DNA of 49,687 nt, taken from an uncultured Eubacteriales bacterium. GTDB lineage: Bacteria; Bacillota; Clostridia; Oscillospirales; Oscillospiraceae. How positions within the stretch are numbered: position 1 is the first letter of the stretch; each line of letters begins with the position of its first letter. This document shows, in pieces, positions 28,001 to 36,406 of the stretch. The stretch is taken from contig ONBX01000028.1 in assembly GCA_900316205.1 (NCBI GenBank), positions 1 through 49,687 on the forward strand. Direction: 5' to 3'. Made by a program: the position numbers and the translations under genes. The notes under the pieces were generated by a model that worked only from the letters and a program-made list of their open reading frames with translations, had not been told where the DNA came from and ran no database searches.

Positions 28001-28091
28001 CCACGATGGCAGTGATGTCTTTTTCAAAGCTGATCCGGGTCTTGTCAGGGAAGGACTTGAAGCCCTGGATCTCCAATGCTCTTAAATACAA
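25074..28091 (-). CDS. smc: Chromosome partition protein SMC (short-armed)
   Basis: SMC ATPase organising the chromosome with ScpA/ScpB. The N-terminal head has the Walker A GPNGSGKSN, followed by a coiled coil (about 170-430), the hinge (about 433-580; GVHGPVANLL...GGSMTGGS), a second coiled coil and the C-terminal head with LSGGEMAF signature, Walker B FCVMDEIEAALDEANV and a late VITH. It has 1005 residues, about 180 fewer than the ~1186 of B. subtilis SMC. The loss is shared by both coiled-coil arms, while heads and hinge are intact. The signature has LSGGEMAF where LSGGEKAL is usual. TTG start with GAGG upstream. It has its own promoter at 28127-28155. Confidence 0.95.
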   Translation of the reverse strand: MYLRALEIQGFKSFPDKTRISFEKDITAIVGPNGSGKSNISDAILWVMGEQRSKALRGSKMEDVIFGGTEKRSPLGFAQVSLILDNSAHIFPSESPEIMLTRRYYRSGESEYSINRQPVRLKDIHSLLMDTGLGRDGYSIIGQGRIAEIVSSKSTDRREVFEEAAGISRYRYRKEEAEHKLEKTEENLLRIRDKIEELEMQVGPLKSQAETAKRYLVLRDELRVMEISAWMATLDKLRSQAEAVRMEYDQAKTNLEQAKSELEALYSSSGNLTERMHRQDIESEQARDRLSAAEGLVSECESAIAVLKANCKSSMEQKERLLRDIREQEGRTEEIRSGIQSGKTRIHEILEELRGLKEESDRNNNVLEGCRMKLKSREESTEQLSERLNRLEVDGRSMDGRIRMLSDMEKEFEGYSRAVKTVMRESERGTIRGVHGPVANLLRSDEECALAIETALGASAQNIVIDSQNDGRLAIEMLKRSDAGRATFLPLDTIRGSVMKDAPERDPGFVGIASELVRYDPRYEQIVYNLLGRTVIAETLTDAIRMSRNNGNRLRIVTLDGQMIHSGGSMTGGSSVRGSGFLTRANELEKLKKQRQKLEGSEKSCRDELERARSNLSQARYQLDMALEDQADLRSRSSSLEAEQRATENSVHQLQLLLDSLTGDSETRRAAVDSAQRLIEDFRRQQQEKEARLEELRSNSAAIREEIAQISRKKLELEGKRTRTEKEAQERNAQILELERQAARLEQKKLSADMEEKQILDKLWENYELSHSAAEALRQPVENLPKANKAISEMRRQMNALGNVNLGAIDEYERVNTRYTFLTGQRDDVEKAKKELLDIISQITGEMTDLFLTRFKEIDACFRQTFLELFGGGKAALRLEDESNVLECGIEIKVQPPGKALSNISLLSGGEMAFVAIALYFAILKVRPTPFCVMDEIEAALDEANVTRYAEYMRRMSDKTQFLVITHRRGTMEEADMLYGVTMQEKGVSTVVELDLEAAKKTVED

Positions 28092-28126
28092 TGCTCTGAC
28101 CTCATCCGATGGAATAGAATCGTGTT

Positions 28127-28155
28127 ATTATATCAGGAACCGAGGCATTTTACAA
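28127..28155 (-). promoter_or_regulatory. Promoter of the smc-ftsY-yhbY-nadD-rsfS-leuS operon
   Basis: TTGTAA (28155-28150), 17-nt spacer and TATAAT (28132-28127) on the minus strand lie 36 nt upstream of the smc start. The rest of the 28092-28547 gap shows no gene. Confidence 0.7.
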
Positions 28156-28385
28156 GAATGAGCGTGAACTTTTCCCCATTATTTTATCCGGTATTGATCT
28201 CGGAGAAAGACAAGCCAGCGGAGACAACCGCAAACGGAGCGGCATTTCTGTGTCCTCCTTTCATCAAGGCTTTGCTCATGGAAGGAACTTGCCACGTTCT
28301 ATGTCCTGTTTGGCCATCAAGTGCCGGATTCTCCACCCTTTTCAACGAGATTTCCTTTTTCTTCCATGGACTTTACTACGCGTTT

Positions 28386-28414
28386 TTGATACAATCAATC
28401 TGGAGTTGTATAGA
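28386..28414 (+). promoter_or_regulatory. Promoter of the second giant gene
   Basis: TTGATA (28386-28391), 17-nt spacer and TATAGA (28409-28414), giving a leader of about 125 nt. The TGTATAGATA sequence around the -10 box also occurs upstream of the first giant gene (minus strand, near 6564-6573). Confidence 0.55.
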
Positions 28415-28547
28415 TATATTGTGCTAACATTGTAATAATCTTTTCTTTCTGCTCAACCGCACAAAACCGAGCCTGTTTGTCGAAATCCCTTGCTTCCCCG
28501 TCGAAGTGATTCAACCTCACACAATTATTCTTTATGGAGGAACCGTC

Positions 28548-31500
28548 ATGAAAACCATCAAACGCGCATTGAGCCTTATCCTGGCCCTGTTGATGGTCCT
28601 GAGCCTCTCCCCCGCTCCCTTTGCCCTGGCGGAAGAGACGGAAGGCGGAGAAGGCACCATCCAGCCGGCAGAAGACGGAGGCGTTATCGCCCCTGTCACG
28701 GATACGGATCCCGAATCGCACGTCCCCGATGAGGCCGCGGACCCGAACGCCCCGCCGCCCCCGGGAGATGAGCTGCAGTCTGTCGCCTTTGGCCTGACAG
28801 GCGGTCTGCTGTGGAACCTGTACGAAGACGGCACGCTGGAGATCAAAAACAGCGTTCTGCACGAACCCATGGCGGACTATGAGAATCCCGGCGACGCTCC
28901 CTGGTATCAGTACCGGGATCAGATTTACACTGTCCGCGTGGGTTCCCAGATCAGCCGCGTCGGCAACTATGCCTTCTATGGTCTGACCAAGGCCTGGAAC
29001 TTCCTGATCTCCGGCGATGTGAAGGAGATCGGCAACCACGCCTTTGAGGGCTGCGTCCGCTTGGGCGACCAGCCGGGCTGCTACGGCAACGTGATCGGCG
29101 TCCTGCCCGGCTCGGTGGAAAAGATCGGCGCCTACGCCTTCAAAGACTGCACCGGCATCACTTCGGTCTACCCGCTCTTCAACTCTACCAGCAACCTGAA
29201 ATCGCTGGATGTGGGTGTCTTCTCCGGCTGCACCGGGCTGACCCAGGCAGTCTTCCCGGGCGAGGTCAAAAGCATCCCGGCCCGCTGCTTTGAAAACTGC
29301 ACCAGGCTAAACAGCTTTGTCACCACCGGCGGTATGACCGGCATCGGCTCCAATGCCTTCGAGGGCTGCACCGGACTGCAATACGCGGCCCTGGGCTCCG
29401 GGGTCCAGTACGTCTGGGGCGGCGCTTTCTCCGGATGTACCAGCCTGGCCGAGGTCAAGCTTCCCACTTCTCTCATCATGGTCGGCGCGGACGCCTTTTC
29501 CGGCTGCGACCTTTTGACCACGGTGTACTTCGACGGGAAGCTGTCCGGCTGGCCGCGGGTGGAGGAGTACATCAGCTCCATCGGAAACGATGCGCTGCTG
29601 TACGCCGAGCTGGTGCTGATGGAAGATGATCCCGACCATATGTGCGGGGACGATTTGCAGTGGTGCGTCTACGGCGACACCCTGTTCATCGCCGGCAGCG
29701 GCGCCATGGACAACTACAGCTCCGGCAGCGCTACGCCCTGGGCTTCCTACCGGAGCCAGATCAAGACGGTGAAGATCTGCACCGGGGTCACCGCCGTCGG
29801 CAGCTGCGCCTTCTCCGGCTGCAGCAGTCTGACGACACTCTATCTGCCCGCAACGATTTCTGTGATCCACGTTCAGGCCTCCTACGGCTGCTCCAGTCTG
29901 GCGGACGTGTATTACCACGGCACCAAGACCGCCTTCCTGGGCATCGACATCGAAGACAGCAATGCGGCCATCCAGAACGCCACGAAGCATTATCTGGCCC
30001 TGGACACAGGCGCATGCGGTATCGGCGTGGTATGGACTTACGACGGCACAAGCCTGACGATCACAGGCAACGGCAGCATGTACGACTGGGACGACCCGGC
30101 GAACGTACCCTGGCGCGCCTATGTCGCTGAGATCCCTCGGGTGCAGATCGGCATCGGTGTCACGAAGGTCGGCAAAAACGCCTTCAATGGCTGTACCGCC
30201 CTGACCGAGGTGAGCCTGTATAATTCGCTGAGGGTCATCGGCGAGAACGCCTTCCGGGGCTGCACCAAGCTGGAGAACATCGACCTGCCGGACAGCGTCA
30301 ACAGCATCGGCGCCGCCGCCTTCCGAGGCTGCACCAGGCTCAGCGGCATCGAGTTCCCCGCCAGCACGACCGCGATCCCGGACGAGTGCTGCTACGGCTG
30401 CACCAGCCTGCACGCGCCGGGTATCCATGATTCGATCAGCTCCATCGGCGTCTCGGCCTTTGAGGGCTGCACCACCATGGGTCTGGTGAGCGGTTCCGGC
30501 GTCCTCACCATCGGCGACCGGGCCTTCTACGGCTGCGCCGGCGTGACCGACGCCTATTTCGATGCCTGCACCACCGTGGGCGAAGAAGCCTTCTGCCGCT
30601 GCGTCCTGCTGAACCGCGTGGTCATGCCCGCCCTGGAGACCGTCGGCGAAAGCGCCTTCCGGAACTGCACCGCGCTGCAGTCCGTGACCCTGCCCGCCGC
30701 CGTCACCGTCGGGCCCTACGCCTTCCACAGCTGCAATCACCTGAGTTCGATCTCCATCCCGGCCGCGGAGAGCATTGGGGACTTCGCCTTTGTGAGCTGC
30801 GGCGCGCTGCACGAGATCAGCCTGCCGACTACCCTGCGGAGCATTGGCTACAATGCTTTCAGCGGTGCCGGGCTCAACGGCAACCTGACGATTCCCAACG
30901 AGATGGAGACCATCGACACATATGCCTTTGCCAACACCTCCATCACCGCGGTCACCATCCCCACCAGCGTGACGTCCATTGAGAAGGGTGCCTTCAGGAA
31001 CTGCACCTCTCTGGCGGACGTGTACTACGGGGGCGCACAGGTCATGTGGGACGCCGTCATCATCAATGAGACGGATAACCAGCCGCTCCTGAACGCCAGG
31101 CTGCACCTGGCTCCCAGCAGCGGCCAGATAACCGTTAACGTGTTCTGGTCTCTCAGCGATGACGGCGTGCTGACCATCTACGGCACCGCCGGCACGGGAG
31201 ACGCCTTCGCCAGCGCCGCGGATCAGCCCTGGCACAGTTCCGCCAGCGGCATCCACACCCTGTGGGTAACCGGCACCGTCACCTCCATCCCCAAATACTG
31301 CTGCGCAGGGCTGACCAATCTGCAGACCGTGGAGCTCTGCGACAGCGTGGGCCTCATCGGCATTGACGCCTTCAACGGCTGCACGTCTCTGACGAATCTG
31401 ACGCTTCCGGCAAGACTGAAAACAATCAATGCCAATGCGTTTAAGGACTGCGCCGGCCTGACCGAGCTGACGCTTCCCGACGGGCTGACCACCATCGGCA

Positions 31501-34500
31501 ATTCCGCTTTTTACGGCTGCACCGGCCTGACGGAGCTTGTCATCCCCAACACCGTCACTGCCATCGCCACCAAAGCCTTTGAAAACTGCTCCGGGCTGAC
31601 CGCACTCACGCTTTCCACCGGTCTCACCCAGCTGACCGCTTTCTCTTTCAGCGGCTGCTCGGGCCTGACGGAGGTAGAGATCCCCGAGGGCCTAACAAGA
31701 ATGCTGGGCACGGTCTTTTACAACTGTGAGGGCCTGCAGGTCGTCCGCCTGCCCCACAGCCTGACCCTGTTGGGCGACAACAACTTCTATCACTGCAGCG
31801 CCATCACCGACGTGTGGTACAACGGAAGCCTCACCGAGTGGAAGGCCATTTCCATCAGCGAAACCGGCAACGAAGCGCTGCTGGCCGCCATGCTCCATGT
31901 GCTTCCCACCAGCGCCGGCTTCGCCAACGGGCTCACCTGGTCTTACAGTTCCGACGGTATCCTGACCGTCAGCGGCAACGGCCCCATGCCGGAATTCGAA
32001 GCGGCAGAGGGCCAGCCCTGGTTCGACTATCAGCAGATGATCACCAGCGTCCGGGTGCTGGACGGCGTCACTACCGTGGGCAGCTCCGCCTTCTTCGGCC
32101 TGGAGCGGGCCAGGACCGCGGAGCTGGCCGACAGCATCACCTGCATCGGCGCGTCTGCCTTCAAGAACTGCACCGGGCTGGAGACCCTGAACTTCCCGGC
32201 CGGCCTGCAGATCATTCAGGTCCGGGCTTTCGAGAGCGTGGGACTTCAGGGCCAGGATCTGGTGCTGCCGGAGGGCCTGATCGCCGTATACGACTACGCC
32301 TTCACGCAGGCGGGCATGGACAGCGTGCAATTCCCGAACAGCATCCGCATCCTGGGCCAGAGCGTCTTCCGCGACTGCCCCCACCTGATGGGCCTGACCT
32401 TCCCGGCTTCCGTCAGTGTTGTTCCTCAGTACTTCTGCTCGAACTGCCCGGAGTTTTCGATGGTCTCCTTCCCCGAGGGCGTGACCGCCATCGGCGAGCG
32501 CGCCTTCTGGAAATGCGCCGCCCTGGATTGGGTACAGTTCCCCGCCACCCTGCAGACCATTGAGAACTACGCCTTTTATCAAGTCGGCACTGTGGACCTG
32601 ATAGAATACGCCGCCACGGAGGAGGAATGGGCCCAGGTCCATATCGGCAGCAACAACTCGGCCATCGACCCGCCCACCAAGTTCCTGGTGGCTCGGGGCC
32701 GGCTCTACGGGGACATCTACTGGTGGGTGAATTCCCAGGGCGGGCTGCATGTCCGCGGCCCCGGCCCCATGCCGGATTTCGCCTCTCAGGGGACGCCTCC
32801 CTGGTATGCGTACCGCGACAGTATCAACGAGATCTGGGTCGAGGGCAAGCTGAACGACCCTGCCGGCGGTGTCACCTATATCAGCGACTATGCTTTCGCG
32901 GGACTGGAGTACGTAGACTACGTGTCGATCAACAACTGCTGCGCTGTCATCGGCGACCATGCCTTCGAGGGTCTTTCCGCTCTGCCCTATCTCTACCTGC
33001 CCGAGCAGCTGGAGAGCATCGGCGACTACGCCTTCCGGGGCTGCTCCGGTATGAACTATCTGGATTTTACGGACTCTCTTGCGGACATCGGAGCGCGTGC
33101 CTTTGAGGGCTGCAGCAGCCTCCCCGATCTCATTCTGCCCGCCTCCCTGAGCTACGGCGGCATCGGGAATTTCGCCTTTGCCAACTGCACGGGCCTCACC
33201 AGCGTCATCCTTCAGAGCCTTGACAGCATCCCCGAGGGCGCCTTCTACTACTGCAGCAGCCTGCGCAGCGTCACCATCCCCGTCAGCGTGACGGCCGTTG
33301 GCTACGCGGCCTTCTCTTCCTGCGATGCTCTTTCCGACGTGTGGTATGACGGCATTTTGCCCCAGTGGAACGCCATTCAGATCGCCGGCCAAAACGACCC
33401 GCTGCTGAATGCCGATCTCCACTGCGCGCCCAGCTACGGCATGCTGGAAAACGGCATGCAGTGGAGCTTTGCCAACGGCGTGCTCACCGTCTCCGGCGAG
33501 GGGCCCATGCCCGACTTTGAAAACAACTGGGATACGCCCTGGTCCAGCTTCATGGAATACGTCACCGGCGTGGAGATTCTGGAGGGCGTTAGCTCCGTGG
33601 GCGACAACACCTTCGTGTCCTTCACCAACATCACCGAGCTGACCCTGCCCGATGGGCTGACGGAGATCGGGTATCAGGCCTTCCGAGGCTGCACCGCCCT
33701 TGCCAGCGTGAACCTGCCCGCAAGCCTGACCACGGTGGATACCGGCGCCTTCTACGGCTGCACGGCCCTGGCCGACGTGTACTTCCGCGGCACGCCGCTC
33801 CAGTGGGCGGACATGTCGGTTGCCGATTATAACGAGCCCCTGCTTGCCGCCGCGCTGCATTACACCCTGACGGGCATCCCCATCGACGAGGCCCACTTCC
33901 CGGATGCAAACTTCCGTGCCTGGGTGGCAGAAAACTGCGACCCAGATACCAACGGCTATTTGACGGATACGGAGCGCGAGGCGGTGACAAGCATCGATGT
34001 CGTCTCCCAGGAAATAGCCTCCCTCAAGGGGATCGAGTACTTCTCCGAACTGGAACGCCTGGATGCGGAAAGCAACGAGCTGACTGAGTTGGATCTCAGC
34101 AATAATACGGCATTGAGAAACGTGTCCCTCGTCTACAACCAGCTGGAAAGCGTGGGTGTAACGGCACTGGAGTTGCTGAGCAACCTGGACCTCAGCTATA
34201 ACCAGTTGACGGAACTGGATCTGAGCGAAAACACAGGGTTGATCTCTTTGGACTGCAGCGGCAATGGACTGACGGCTCTGGACGTGAGCGCCTGTACGGA
34301 GCTGACCAGTCTGAGCTGTTCGGAAAACAGCATTACGGTGCTGGACGTCTCCGCACTGACCAGGCTGAAAGGCCTGTACTGCAATGACAATGCGCTCAGC
34401 ACCCTGGATTTGCATGCCAATGCCCTCCTGGAGGAGCTGGACTGCTCCAGCAATCATCTGACAGGCATCGACCTCAGTGCCAACACGCTTCTGAGGGGAC

Positions 34501-34979
34501 TCTGGACCATAGGTAACGACATGACCACCCTGGATGTGAGCATGCTGCCCGAACTGCGTGTCCTGGAGTGCTATGACATGCCGCTGGAGACCTTGACCCT
34601 GGGCAAGCTTCCGAAGCTCTCCCGCTTCGCCTGTTACTGGATGAGCGCGGATCTGTTGCTGGACTTCACCGGCTGTCCCATCCTGCTGGACGCCTACAAA
34701 AACGGCAGCCGCAGGATCATCACCATCACCGAAGAGCTTTCCTTCGCAGAGTACAATAACGCGACACAAGGCGGCGTCCTGGAGCTTGATGTGAATCCCC
34801 TGGTGCTGGGTGATCTCAACGGAGACGGCACCATCAGCGCTCTGGATCTGCTGCAGATGCGCAAGGCTCTGGTGGGGATCCCTGAGTCCGACCTCATCGC
34901 CGCTGCCGCTGACATGAACAGGAACCGCACCATCGACATTCTGGACCTGGTTCGCCTCCGCAAGCTCCTGGCAGACTGA
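28548..34979 (+). CDS. Giant secreted BspA-like LRR protein with seven cassettes and C-terminal dockerin
   Basis: A 2143-residue exported protein. The start at 28548 has TGGAGG 7 nt upstream. A signal peptide (MKTIKRALSLILALLMVLSL) and an acidic linker lead to seven cassettes starting near residues 85, 366, 488, 859, 1124, 1386 and 1634. Each has a Trp-containing strand, DGxLxIxGxGxM and PWxxY, then BspA-type LRR_5 repeats, and is capped by a DVYYxG...WxxI...LLNAxLH motif. A linker near 1776 (PIDEAHFPDANFRAWV) leads to internalin-like repeats (LDLSxNTxLxxLDCSxN, about 1825-2010). A type I dockerin ends it (2089-2142); its first loop DLNGDG is intact, the second is DMNRNR. The N-terminus and dockerin resemble those of the protein at 469-6519. 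It is probably a cell-surface adhesin or substrate binder. Confidence 0.92.
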   Translation: MKTIKRALSLILALLMVLSLSPAPFALAEETEGGEGTIQPAEDGGVIAPVTDTDPESHVPDEAADPNAPPPPGDELQSVAFGLTGGLLWNLYEDGTLEIKNSVLHEPMADYENPGDAPWYQYRDQIYTVRVGSQISRVGNYAFYGLTKAWNFLISGDVKEIGNHAFEGCVRLGDQPGCYGNVIGVLPGSVEKIGAYAFKDCTGITSVYPLFNSTSNLKSLDVGVFSGCTGLTQAVFPGEVKSIPARCFENCTRLNSFVTTGGMTGIGSNAFEGCTGLQYAALGSGVQYVWGGAFSGCTSLAEVKLPTSLIMVGADAFSGCDLLTTVYFDGKLSGWPRVEEYISSIGNDALLYAELVLMEDDPDHMCGDDLQWCVYGDTLFIAGSGAMDNYSSGSATPWASYRSQIKTVKICTGVTAVGSCAFSGCSSLTTLYLPATISVIHVQASYGCSSLADVYYHGTKTAFLGIDIEDSNAAIQNATKHYLALDTGACGIGVVWTYDGTSLTITGNGSMYDWDDPANVPWRAYVAEIPRVQIGIGVTKVGKNAFNGCTALTEVSLYNSLRVIGENAFRGCTKLENIDLPDSVNSIGAAAFRGCTRLSGIEFPASTTAIPDECCYGCTSLHAPGIHDSISSIGVSAFEGCTTMGLVSGSGVLTIGDRAFYGCAGVTDAYFDACTTVGEEAFCRCVLLNRVVMPALETVGESAFRNCTALQSVTLPAAVTVGPYAFHSCNHLSSISIPAAESIGDFAFVSCGALHEISLPTTLRSIGYNAFSGAGLNGNLTIPNEMETIDTYAFANTSITAVTIPTSVTSIEKGAFRNCTSLADVYYGGAQVMWDAVIINETDNQPLLNARLHLAPSSGQITVNVFWSLSDDGVLTIYGTAGTGDAFASAADQPWHSSASGIHTLWVTGTVTSIPKYCCAGLTNLQTVELCDSVGLIGIDAFNGCTSLTNLTLPARLKTINANAFKDCAGLTELTLPDGLTTIGNSAFYGCTGLTELVIPNTVTAIATKAFENCSGLTALTLSTGLTQLTAFSFSGCSGLTEVEIPEGLTRMLGTVFYNCEGLQVVRLPHSLTLLGDNNFYHCSAITDVWYNGSLTEWKAISISETGNEALLAAMLHVLPTSAGFANGLTWSYSSDGILTVSGNGPMPEFEAAEGQPWFDYQQMITSVRVLDGVTTVGSSAFFGLERARTAELADSITCIGASAFKNCTGLETLNFPAGLQIIQVRAFESVGLQGQDLVLPEGLIAVYDYAFTQAGMDSVQFPNSIRILGQSVFRDCPHLMGLTFPASVSVVPQYFCSNCPEFSMVSFPEGVTAIGERAFWKCAALDWVQFPATLQTIENYAFYQVGTVDLIEYAATEEEWAQVHIGSNNSAIDPPTKFLVARGRLYGDIYWWVNSQGGLHVRGPGPMPDFASQGTPPWYAYRDSINEIWVEGKLNDPAGGVTYISDYAFAGLEYVDYVSINNCCAVIGDHAFEGLSALPYLYLPEQLESIGDYAFRGCSGMNYLDFTDSLADIGARAFEGCSSLPDLILPASLSYGGIGNFAFANCTGLTSVILQSLDSIPEGAFYYCSSLRSVTIPVSVTAVGYAAFSSCDALSDVWYDGILPQWNAIQIAGQNDPLLNADLHCAPSYGMLENGMQWSFANGVLTVSGEGPMPDFENNWDTPWSSFMEYVTGVEILEGVSSVGDNTFVSFTNITELTLPDGLTEIGYQAFRGCTALASVNLPASLTTVDTGAFYGCTALADVYFRGTPLQWADMSVADYNEPLLAAALHYTLTGIPIDEAHFPDANFRAWVAENCDPDTNGYLTDTEREAVTSIDVVSQEIASLKGIEYFSELERLDAESNELTELDLSNNTALRNVSLVYNQLESVGVTALELLSNLDLSYNQLTELDLSENTGLISLDCSGNGLTALDVSACTELTSLSCSENSITVLDVSALTRLKGLYCNDNALSTLDLHANALLEELDCSSNHLTGIDLSANTLLRGLWTIGNDMTTLDVSMLPELRVLECYDMPLETLTLGKLPKLSRFACYWMSADLLLDFTGCPILLDAYKNGSRRIITITEELSFAEYNNATQGGVLELDVNPLVLGDLNGDGTISALDLLQMRKALVGIPESDLIAAAADMNRNRTIDILDLVRLRKLLAD

Positions 34980-35028
34980 GAGCGTCGAATCGCGCCCACA
35001 TTCCACAAGCCTCTTTTCAAAAAACCGC

Positions 35029-35050
35029 GGGGGAAGCAACAGCTTCCCCC
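35029..35050 (-). terminator. Hairpin with T-run on the minus strand
   Basis: A 9-bp stem GGGGGAAGC/GCTTCCCCC with an AACA loop; on the minus strand it is followed 4 nt later by six Ts. It is a second terminator downstream of the transporter gene. Confidence 0.55.
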
Positions 35051-35127
35051 CAAGCTTTCAAAATGGAATCGTCTCTGCGCACACGGAAGTTCTACCGATA
35101 TACAAAACCATGAACTGCTACCTATAA

Positions 35128-35161
35128 AACGAAAGCGGGGACCGCGGTCCCCGCTTTCGTT
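35128..35161. terminator. Bidirectional terminator between convergent genes
   Basis: A perfect palindrome AACGAAAGCGGGGACC-GC-GGTCCCCGCTTTCGTT lies between the giant (+) gene and the transporter (-). It is the only strong hairpin near the transporter stop. Confidence 0.8.
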
Positions 35162-35187
35162 ATCCGTATATAGTGAATTGCGGCACT

Positions 35188-36354
35188 TTACCAGAGGATA
35201 GCCAGGATCTGGGCGCCCAGCACCACGCAGATCAGGGCAAAGGGATAGGTGGCGGCATAGGAGGCGGCCACGTCTTCCGTACCGCAAGAGCTGATGAGCG
35301 CGCCCAGGGCGGGGGTAGAGGTCATGCCGCCGCAGACAGAACCCAGCGTGGTGAGCGTGTCCAGACGCATCAGACGGGCCACGAGACAGGCCAGGATCAT
35401 GGGGACCAGGGTGACGATGATGCCGAAGACGAAGAGCTTGATGCCCTGGGCCATCAGCACCTCCACAAAGCCCTGTCCCGCATCGGTGCCGGCTCCCAGG
35501 AGGAAGAGGCAGAGTCCCAGCTCCCGCATGACCTTGACAGTGCTGGTGGGAGCGGTGATGGAGATGGGGCCGATATGCCCGAAATGGCCCACGATCAGAC
35601 CGATAAACAGCGGCCCGCCGGCGGTGCCGAGAGAAAAACTCATGCCGCCGGGCAGCGGGAATTTCACCTGGCCAAGCAAAATGCCGAACACGATGGTGAG
35701 CGCCATGGGCAGCATGCCGAAGGGCTCCAGGTGGAGATACTTCTTGCCGCTGTCCTCCACGCCCTCCTCTGCATCACCGAAATCCTTGCCGTGGAGACTT
35801 TCCCGCAGCTTTTGAACCTCTTCCTGCACATGGCAGCCCACGATCTTGGGATAGAGCTGCACAAAGAGCACCACGCCCACAACGCCAAAGGGATAGGCGA
35901 TGCCATAGCCCACGGAGGCAAGGGATTTTGCCTCAATGCCCTTGGCGGCGAGGACGGAAGCAGTAGCTTCCGTGGCGGCTGCAAGGCCGGGCGTTGAGGT
36001 GAGAGCGCCGGTATAGATGCCGATGGAGAGGTCAAAACTCACGTTGAGGAGCTTGCCCAGACCTACCGTGACAAGGCCGCCCACCACCACGATCATGACG
36101 CCCAGGGTCAGAAACGCGTAAACCTTCTTTTTGAAATTGCGGAAAAAGACGGGACCCGCGATCATGCCGACGGAGCCGACGAAGATGGCCAGGCCGAAAT
36201 TGCGGACAACGGAGGGGATCTCCACCCCGAAATGTCCGAACACAAGCGCGACCAGAAGGATGCCGGAGGTGCCGAGGGAAAGGCCCTTGATCTTTACAGA
36301 GCCAAGCAGATAGCCGAGGAGAAGGATCAAAAAGATCGCCAGAAAGCTGTCCAT
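35188..36354 (-). CDS. AspT/YidE-family transporter without regulatory domain
   Basis: A 388-residue integral membrane protein with about ten hydrophobic segments in two repeated halves. Each half carries the family motif: YTGALTSTPGLAAA in the first and CGGMTSTPALGAL in the second. AspT-type proteins exchange aspartate for alanine or other carboxylates. The typical central TrkA-C/RCK domains are replaced by a short charged linker (EEVQKLRESLHGKDFGDAEE). The start at 36354 is preceded by GAGGAA. It sits between the radical SAM gene and the giant protein, interrupting the rnc-smc region, with its own promoter. Its substrate is unknown. Confidence 0.88.
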   Translation of the reverse strand: MDSFLAIFLILLLGYLLGSVKIKGLSLGTSGILLVALVFGHFGVEIPSVVRNFGLAIFVGSVGMIAGPVFFRNFKKKVYAFLTLGVMIVVVGGLVTVGLGKLLNVSFDLSIGIYTGALTSTPGLAAATEATASVLAAKGIEAKSLASVGYGIAYPFGVVGVVLFVQLYPKIVGCHVQEEVQKLRESLHGKDFGDAEEGVEDSGKKYLHLEPFGMLPMALTIVFGILLGQVKFPLPGGMSFSLGTAGGPLFIGLIVGHFGHIGPISITAPTSTVKVMRELGLCLFLLGAGTDAGQGFVEVLMAQGIKLFVFGIIVTLVPMILACLVARLMRLDTLTTLGSVCGGMTSTPALGALISSCGTEDVAASYAATYPFALICVVLGAQILAILW

Positions 36355-36406
36355 ACTCAAACTTCCTCTCTGTTCTGTTTTGTTGTTGGAAAAGCTGTAT
36401 CTGATT

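Noticed and set aside
31692-35039. 1115-codon open frame antisense to the second giant gene
   Set aside because: The repeat-rich sense gene forces a repetitive antisense frame; no domain or start signal is seen.
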